This document shows positions 59,181 to 64,000 of a DNA stretch of 64,000 bases, piece after piece; positions within the stretch are counted from its first letter, which is position 1; each line of letters opens with the position of its first letter. The notes under the pieces were generated by a model. The model was not told the DNA's origin. It ran no database searches and saw only the letters and a program-made list of their open reading frames with translations. The DNA lies in contig JAJHRQ010000003.1 of NCBI GenBank assembly GCA_020833645.1, positions 1 through 64,000 on the forward strand, read 5' to 3'. The stretch is from Thermocrinis sp. GTDB lineage: Bacteria > Aquificota > Aquificia > Aquificales > Aquificaceae. The position numbers and the translations under genes are program-made.

Positions 59181-60897
59181 CTAAGAAACTTCTGAGATCC
59201 TTATGCCAGTGCCCTCAAAGTACTCTTCTATGTAGTTTTTCTCTTTTCCCACACCCACGCCCACTACGGGAAACTTCCCCTTAACTTCCCTCACAAGGGA
59301 CCTCAGGGCTTCCCCCTTTAGTCCCCTCGTAGGCTCTCCGTCCAAGAAGGCTATGAGTACGCCCCTAAGATGGTCCTTTTTGCAAAAGAGCTCCAGCTCC
59401 TCCGAGCCTTGAAGTATAGCCTTTTCTAAGTTGGTGCCACCGCCCAAAAGGTTTGGAAGGTTCAAGAGCTTGGATTTAACCTGCTTGTAGTCCTCGTCAA
59501 AGGACTTTAGGCTAAAAACATCCTCGCTAAAGGCAGATATGGAGAAGGGCATGTTTAAGGCGTTCAGTGTTTCACAAAAGAGCAGGAGTGCCTTTAGGGC
59601 GTTTATGGCTTTGTTTTCCTTCTTCATAAAAGAAGAAAGGTCTATTAGAAGCTTAAAGGCGAGCTTTTTTTCCTGTGGCACTTCCCTTCTCATAAAAAAC
59701 TTCCCCCTCTTTATGGGCACCTCCCTTTGAATTCTTTTGTAATCTATCCGCTTGCCGATGGCATAAGAGGATTGCCAACCCTCTTCCTCCTTTGGCAAGA
59801 ACTTTCCAAACTTCCTTTTAAAGGCATCCACATAGATCCTCACATCCTTCAGGAGCCTACTGTAAGTTTTGAATTCCTCCTCGCTTAAGCCATGCTCTTT
59901 AAAGCACTGCTTAGATCCTAAGGCTTTATCAAAAACAGCAAAAAGCCCTTGTGCTCTAAATCTGTCTCCAAGGTTTTGGGCAAAAAGTTTGTTATGAACC
60001 TTAGGTCCCTCTCCACCATATCTAAGTAAGACATCTGTTTTATGTAATCCCTCATCCACTCAGGGAGGTTTTTAAGATGGGCAAGCACCTTTTCCCTTAT
60101 ATCTTCAGGGATCTCTTCAGCCCTGAGTTCTTTGCTATTTTGAATCACCGTCTGCAAACTTTCAGGGAGCTTTTTCAAAATATCGGTCATAATTCTGCCC
60201 TTGTGGGCATCCTTTCTTACCCTTCCCTTTGCCTCTTCCAAAAATAGGTCTATGTAGTTCAACCTTTGGGCTTGCTCAATGTAAGCCCTATATCTGCCAA
60301 AGATTTCACCCATAAGGACTTCGTAGGCGTCCTTGCTTTTGCTCTGCAAATACTGCTGAAGGCTCCTGTAAAGTTCCCTTGAAAGTCCCGAAGAGCCAAG
60401 CCAAGCTCTTGCGAACTCCACCGCAAAACCCTGATGTGGATATAGATCCCTCAGGTTCTTTAGGATCTCCTCCCACCTTTGCTTTAGAGCTCCCTCTGAA
60501 GAAGGATGGCTCCTTAAAATCTCCTCATCCACCCTCAAAGACTCCAAAAGGGAATATAGCACCAAAAAGACAGTGGGCGGGTAGCCAAACTTGAAGACTT
60601 CCCTTTGCCCCAGCCTCCACAAAAAGAGGTCCGTGTGCAAAAGATAGTATATTTCGTGCCTCACTGAGTTTATGGCATAATCTTTGCTCTTTTTTGAAAG
60701 CTCCAACGCATTAAAGACTACACCCTTTGGCACCTTTGCAATGGGGGGATCTCCTCAAGCTCTCCCCTTGCCCACATCTCCAAGAGTGGAACATAAACAG
60801 GGTCATATCCAGCCCCCCAGCCCTCATAAGAGGGTTCCACCATTACGCCCGTTTCCTTCTCCAAAAGGTTGGCGATAGCTTTCCACTTGTCCTTCAT
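59181..60897 (-). pseudogene. VWA domain protein (CoxE-like) in three frame segments
   Basis: Segments MKDKWKAIANLLEKETGV...EEIPP (60897-), ...PKGVVFNALELSKKSKDYAINSVRHEIYYL..., and ...GLFAVFDKALGSKQ...LLIDLSSFMKKENKAINAL...; joins need one extra base at the G6 run 60743-60748 and one at an A5 run around 59931-59944. Confidence 0.75.
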
Positions 60898-60903
60898 CCA
60901 ACC

Positions 60904-62397
60904 TTAAAAATATAAGCAAACCCCAAACTGAGAGAAGTTCTTCTTTCTTTTGGTGTCTAACATAAACTTAAAGAGTCTTGATTCAGAGCCTTTATACAGT
61001 TCAAAGGTCTTCAAAGGCGTACAGCGGTCAAAAGAACCAAGCTCAAAGATCACTATTGAACCCTGCTCGGGCGCTTGATCCCTTATGATCTTCCTCTTTG
61101 CATAAAAAGGTAGATTATGGTTAAAGTGTCCCACCTGATAGGTTTTTAGCTCGCCCTTTGGGTCCAGCTCCACTATAAAACTTCCCAGCTCTCTGTAATG
61201 CCTGCGTACTTCTAAGTAAGGAAGGATGGCTCCCAAAAGGAAAAGGTAAAAGACTACCGCACCAAACAGAGGTGCGAGCTTTCTTTCGAAAAGTAGTGCC
61301 AAAAGTGGCACCAAAGAGAGCAAAACCCAACCCTTGGCAAGGTCAAAGTAAAATACACCCAAAAGGATCACCAGCGAAAAGAGAGAACACACAAAGACCG
61401 CCCAGAAGCTTTTGAGCCTTTCCCATGAACCTTCCATCAAAAAGTGGGCGGTAATTATTGCCATGGCAGGATAGGCAGGCATCACATAAACAGGAATTTT
61501 TTGCTTTATCAGGCTAAAAACCAGAAAAAAAGAAAGGGTCCAAACAACCGCAAACCTAAGCTCCCTTCTTGAAAAAGCCCAAATCAAGGCAGGGAAGAAC
61601 AGCACAGAGTAAGGCAAAAAGCTAATTAATGTATCCAAAAGATAGAAATAGATTGGGTCTTCCCCCGCATACACCCTTTTAAGGTTCTCTGAAAGAAAAA
61701 CATTCAAAAAATCCCTTCCATTAACCAAAGCTTGGTATATATGCCACCAAAGACCCAAAAGTAAGGCAAAGGGCGTCAAAAGATAATACTTTTTGTTCAG
61801 AATTTCCCTCCTGTCCTCTAAAAGAAGGAAAATAAAAATAATCAACGCCGGCATTACAAAAGCTACTGGACCCTTTACCAGCATGCCAAGGGAAGAAGAG
61901 AGAAAGGCAAAGACCAAAAGGGCTGTGTTTTTTGTTATGTAATAGCTATACCAGAGGGTCAGATTAAGGGCAACAAAAAAGGCTAAAGGTATCTCCGGAG
62001 ATGCGTAATGGGCATTGGCAAAAAATTGCAAAGAGAGAACCACAACAAGAAAGGAGAGCAGGGCGGTTTTAAGGTTTTTTGTTAAAAGCCACGCCAAAAT
62101 TCCAGACAAAAGCCCAGTGCCAAGCCCCAAAAGGGCATGAAAGAACCTCAGGGCAAACTCATTTACACCAAAGATATAAAAGCCCAAGCTAACTAACCAA
62201 TAGGTTAAGGGAGGCTTTTCTAACCTCAGCTCCCCGTTGTATATGGGCGTTATAAAGTCCTTTGTTTCTAACATACGCCTGCTTGCGTCCGCATAAAAGG
62301 CTTCGTTGGGTTGCCAAACCTGAAAGGCACCAAGGTTGAAAAAGTAAATCAAAAGAGAGAGAATGATCAAAAGGTAAACAGCCATCCTATATATCAT
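60904..62397 (-). CDS. ArnT/GT83-like glycosyltransferase (polyisoprenyl-phosphate sugar transferase)
   Basis: 497 aa, multiple TM; WQPNEAFYADASRRMLETKDFITPIYNGELRLEKPPLTYWLV. Confidence 0.88.
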   Translation of the reverse strand: MIYRMAVYLLIILSLLIYFFNLGAFQVWQPNEAFYADASRRMLETKDFITPIYNGELRLEKPPLTYWLVSLGFYIFGVNEFALRFFHALLGLGTGLLSGILAWLLTKNLKTALLSFLVVVLSLQFFANAHYASPEIPLAFFVALNLTLWYSYYITKNTALLVFAFLSSSLGMLVKGPVAFVMPALIIFIFLLLEDRREILNKKYYLLTPFALLLGLWWHIYQALVNGRDFLNVFLSENLKRVYAGEDPIYFYLLDTLISFLPYSVLFFPALIWAFSRRELRFAVVWTLSFFLVFSLIKQKIPVYVMPAYPAMAIITAHFLMEGSWERLKSFWAVFVCSLFSLVILLGVFYFDLAKGWVLLSLVPLLALLFERKLAPLFGAVVFYLFLLGAILPYLEVRRHYRELGSFIVELDPKGELKTYQVGHFNHNLPFYAKRKIIRDQAPEQGSIVIFELGSFDRCTPLKTFELYKGSESRLFKFMLDTKRKKNFSQFGVCLYF

Positions 62398-62431
62398 AAA
62401 CCTAAACTTCCCTTAAAATTTACTCTTGCAG

Positions 62432-63268
62432 ATGGGCCTTTTAGACAGGTTTAAGAAAAAGGATCAAGAGAAAGAGACACTATGGACCAAATGTCCCTCC
62501 TGCAAGTCTATACTCTATGTGCCAGAGCTAAAGGAGAACCTAAACGTTTGTCCTAAGTGCAACTATCACTTTCCCATGGGTTCAATGGAAAGGGTCAAGT
62601 CCCTACTTTCTGACTATTCCGTGCTCTTTGAGAACATTCTTCCCACGGACCCTTTGAACTTTAAAGACAGCAAACCATACAAAGAAAGGCTAAGCCAAGC
62701 TCAAAAGGAGACAAACCTCACAGAGGCGATTATAATTGCTCGTGGAAAGCTAAAGGATATAGAGCTAATCCTCTGTGTGATGGATTTTAACTTTATAGGT
62801 GGCAGTATGGGTTCGGTGGTGGGTGAAAGGTTTTACAGGGCATGTATGCTAAGCGCAGAGCAAAAGATACCTCTCTTTGCTGTCATAACCTCCGGTGGTG
62901 CAAGGATGCAGGAAGGCATACTTTCCCTTATGCAGATGGCAAAGACCTCCATCGGAGTGGGCTTTTTGAAGGAAAGGAGAGTACCCTACATAACCCTGCT
63001 AACAGATCCCACCATGGGTGGAGTATCTGCCAGCTTTGCCTTCCTCGGAGATATTATCATAGCAGAGCCGGGTGCTTTAATAGGCTTTGCGGGACCCCGG
63101 GTAATAGAGCAGACCATAAAACAACAGCTTCCAGAGGGTTTTCAGACCGCAGAGTTTTTGCTTGAAAAGGGTATGATAGACATGATCGTGCATAGAAAGG
63201 ATATAAAAGATACAGTCTATAAACTCCTTAAGATAGCCACCTACAGGAAAGGATGCCATGCTGTATGA
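62432..63268 (+). CDS. accD: Acetyl-CoA carboxylase carboxyltransferase beta subunit
   Basis: N-terminal zinc finger CPSCKSILYVPELKENLNVCPKCNYHFPM; TSGGARMQEGILSLMQMAKT. Confidence 0.95.
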   Translation: MGLLDRFKKKDQEKETLWTKCPSCKSILYVPELKENLNVCPKCNYHFPMGSMERVKSLLSDYSVLFENILPTDPLNFKDSKPYKERLSQAQKETNLTEAIIIARGKLKDIELILCVMDFNFIGGSMGSVVGERFYRACMLSAEQKIPLFAVITSGGARMQEGILSLMQMAKTSIGVGFLKERRVPYITLLTDPTMGGVSASFAFLGDIIIAEPGALIGFAGPRVIEQTIKQQLPEGFQTAEFLLEKGMIDMIVHRKDIKDTVYKLLKIATYRKGCHAV

Positions 63269-63866
63269 AGAAGAGCACCCCTTTGCCATAGCCTACCGGT
63301 TGGTGGAGGAAGGGAAGTTGGACCCTTGGAATGTGGATATAGCACAGCTTGCAAACCTATACATTCGAGAAATAAGAAGAATGGAGCTTCTTGATCTAAG
63401 GGTTCCCGCAAGGGCACTTTCTGCGGCAGTCTTTTTGCTAAAAAAACAGGTGGAAGTTCTCTTTCCAGAACCCAAAAAGAGGAGGGAGAGAAAATACACC
63501 TTGGAAGAAATCGTCCAAATGTTTGAAGAGGAATCTGGAGAATCAACACAGCAGGAAAACCAAACAGACACCAACGGAATTGTGGAGGAACAGATAAAAA
63601 CCATAAAAAGAAAGCTACAGGCTTACAAGAGGGAAGTAAAGAAAAAAGGGAAAAAAATACCCATACATGTATCCAAGTTTGAAGACGCCCTGAGGGAGAT
63701 TGAAGAACTAATAATGAAAGGCATCAGAAGATTTTCCTTTTTGGGCTTTGTGGCAAGCAGAAATCCAGTTCCCTATCTTATTGGTCTGATGGTCCTATAT
63801 CAAGAGGGTAGAGTGAATGCCTACCAAAGAGAGCCATATTCAGACATTGAGGTGGAGGTGATATGA
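63258..63866 (+). CDS. scpA: Segregation and condensation protein A
   Basis: PFAIAYRLVEEGKLDPWNVDIAQLANLYI...RVPARALSAAVFLLKKQVEVLFP. Confidence 0.85.
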   Translation: MLYEEEHPFAIAYRLVEEGKLDPWNVDIAQLANLYIREIRRMELLDLRVPARALSAAVFLLKKQVEVLFPEPKKRRERKYTLEEIVQMFEEESGESTQQENQTDTNGIVEEQIKTIKRKLQAYKREVKKKGKKIPIHVSKFEDALREIEELIMKGIRRFSFLGFVASRNPVPYLIGLMVLYQEGRVNAYQREPYSDIEVEVI

Positions 63867-64000
63867 AACATAAGAAAATTACTGCCGACATTTTTTCTTC
63901 GGTTAGCAGGCATTACGACGCTTTTTTGAACCTTATAACCTTTAGAAGGATCAAAGATTGGCAGAGGACCATGTTGAAAGAAGTTGAAGGAGCAAAGACC
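63863..64000 (+). CDS. UbiE/MenG-like methyltransferase N terminus (continues past window)
   Basis: MKHKKITADIFSSVSRHYDAFLNLITFRRIKDWQRTMLKEVEGAKT. Confidence 0.75.
   Translation, partial: MKHKKITADIFSSVSRHYDAFLNLITFRRIKDWQRTMLKEVEGAKT

Overview
The window is a gene-dense segment of a hyperthermophilic bacterial chromosome. Gene content suggests Aquificales, Hydrogenobacter/Thermocrinis-like; this is inferred from reverse gyrase, BpsA, the archaeal-type FBP aldolase/phosphatase and a protein disulfide oxidoreductase. Most of it is ordinary housekeeping: metE, bioF, groESL, aspS, purL, ispG, pgk, glnA/glnB, pyrE, leuD, dnaN, gcvPB, tyrS, lpxD, fumarase, accD, scpA, one tRNA-Leu. The most interesting signals are as follows. 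(1) A family of four related ~55-300 bp repeats (two full-length, two 3' remnants). The full copies carry a left-end hairpin, a conserved TTGAAA-N16-TATAAT promoter, a highly structured non-coding RNA (18-bp closing stem, GNRA tetraloop changing GCAA/GTGA between copies) and a right-end hairpin whose stem covaries between copies. One copy disrupts a nitroreductase gene and two remnants flank a DUF29 gene. It looks like a minimal non-autonomous RNA-encoding mobile element. (2) A sigma-54 promoter with two tandem TGT-N10-ACA NifA-type activator sites upstream of glnB-glnA, near a frame-broken NifA-family regulator. (3) Five frameshifts in four genes between 44 and 61 kb, each repaired by adding one base at or beside a homopolymer: either systematic sequence error or real decay. 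(4) A compact restriction-modification pair, a decayed ZIP transporter, a three-gene 2-hydroxyacyl-CoA-dehydratase/activase-like cluster, and several small unannotated ORFs. All calls were made by reading the sequence; no database search was run.
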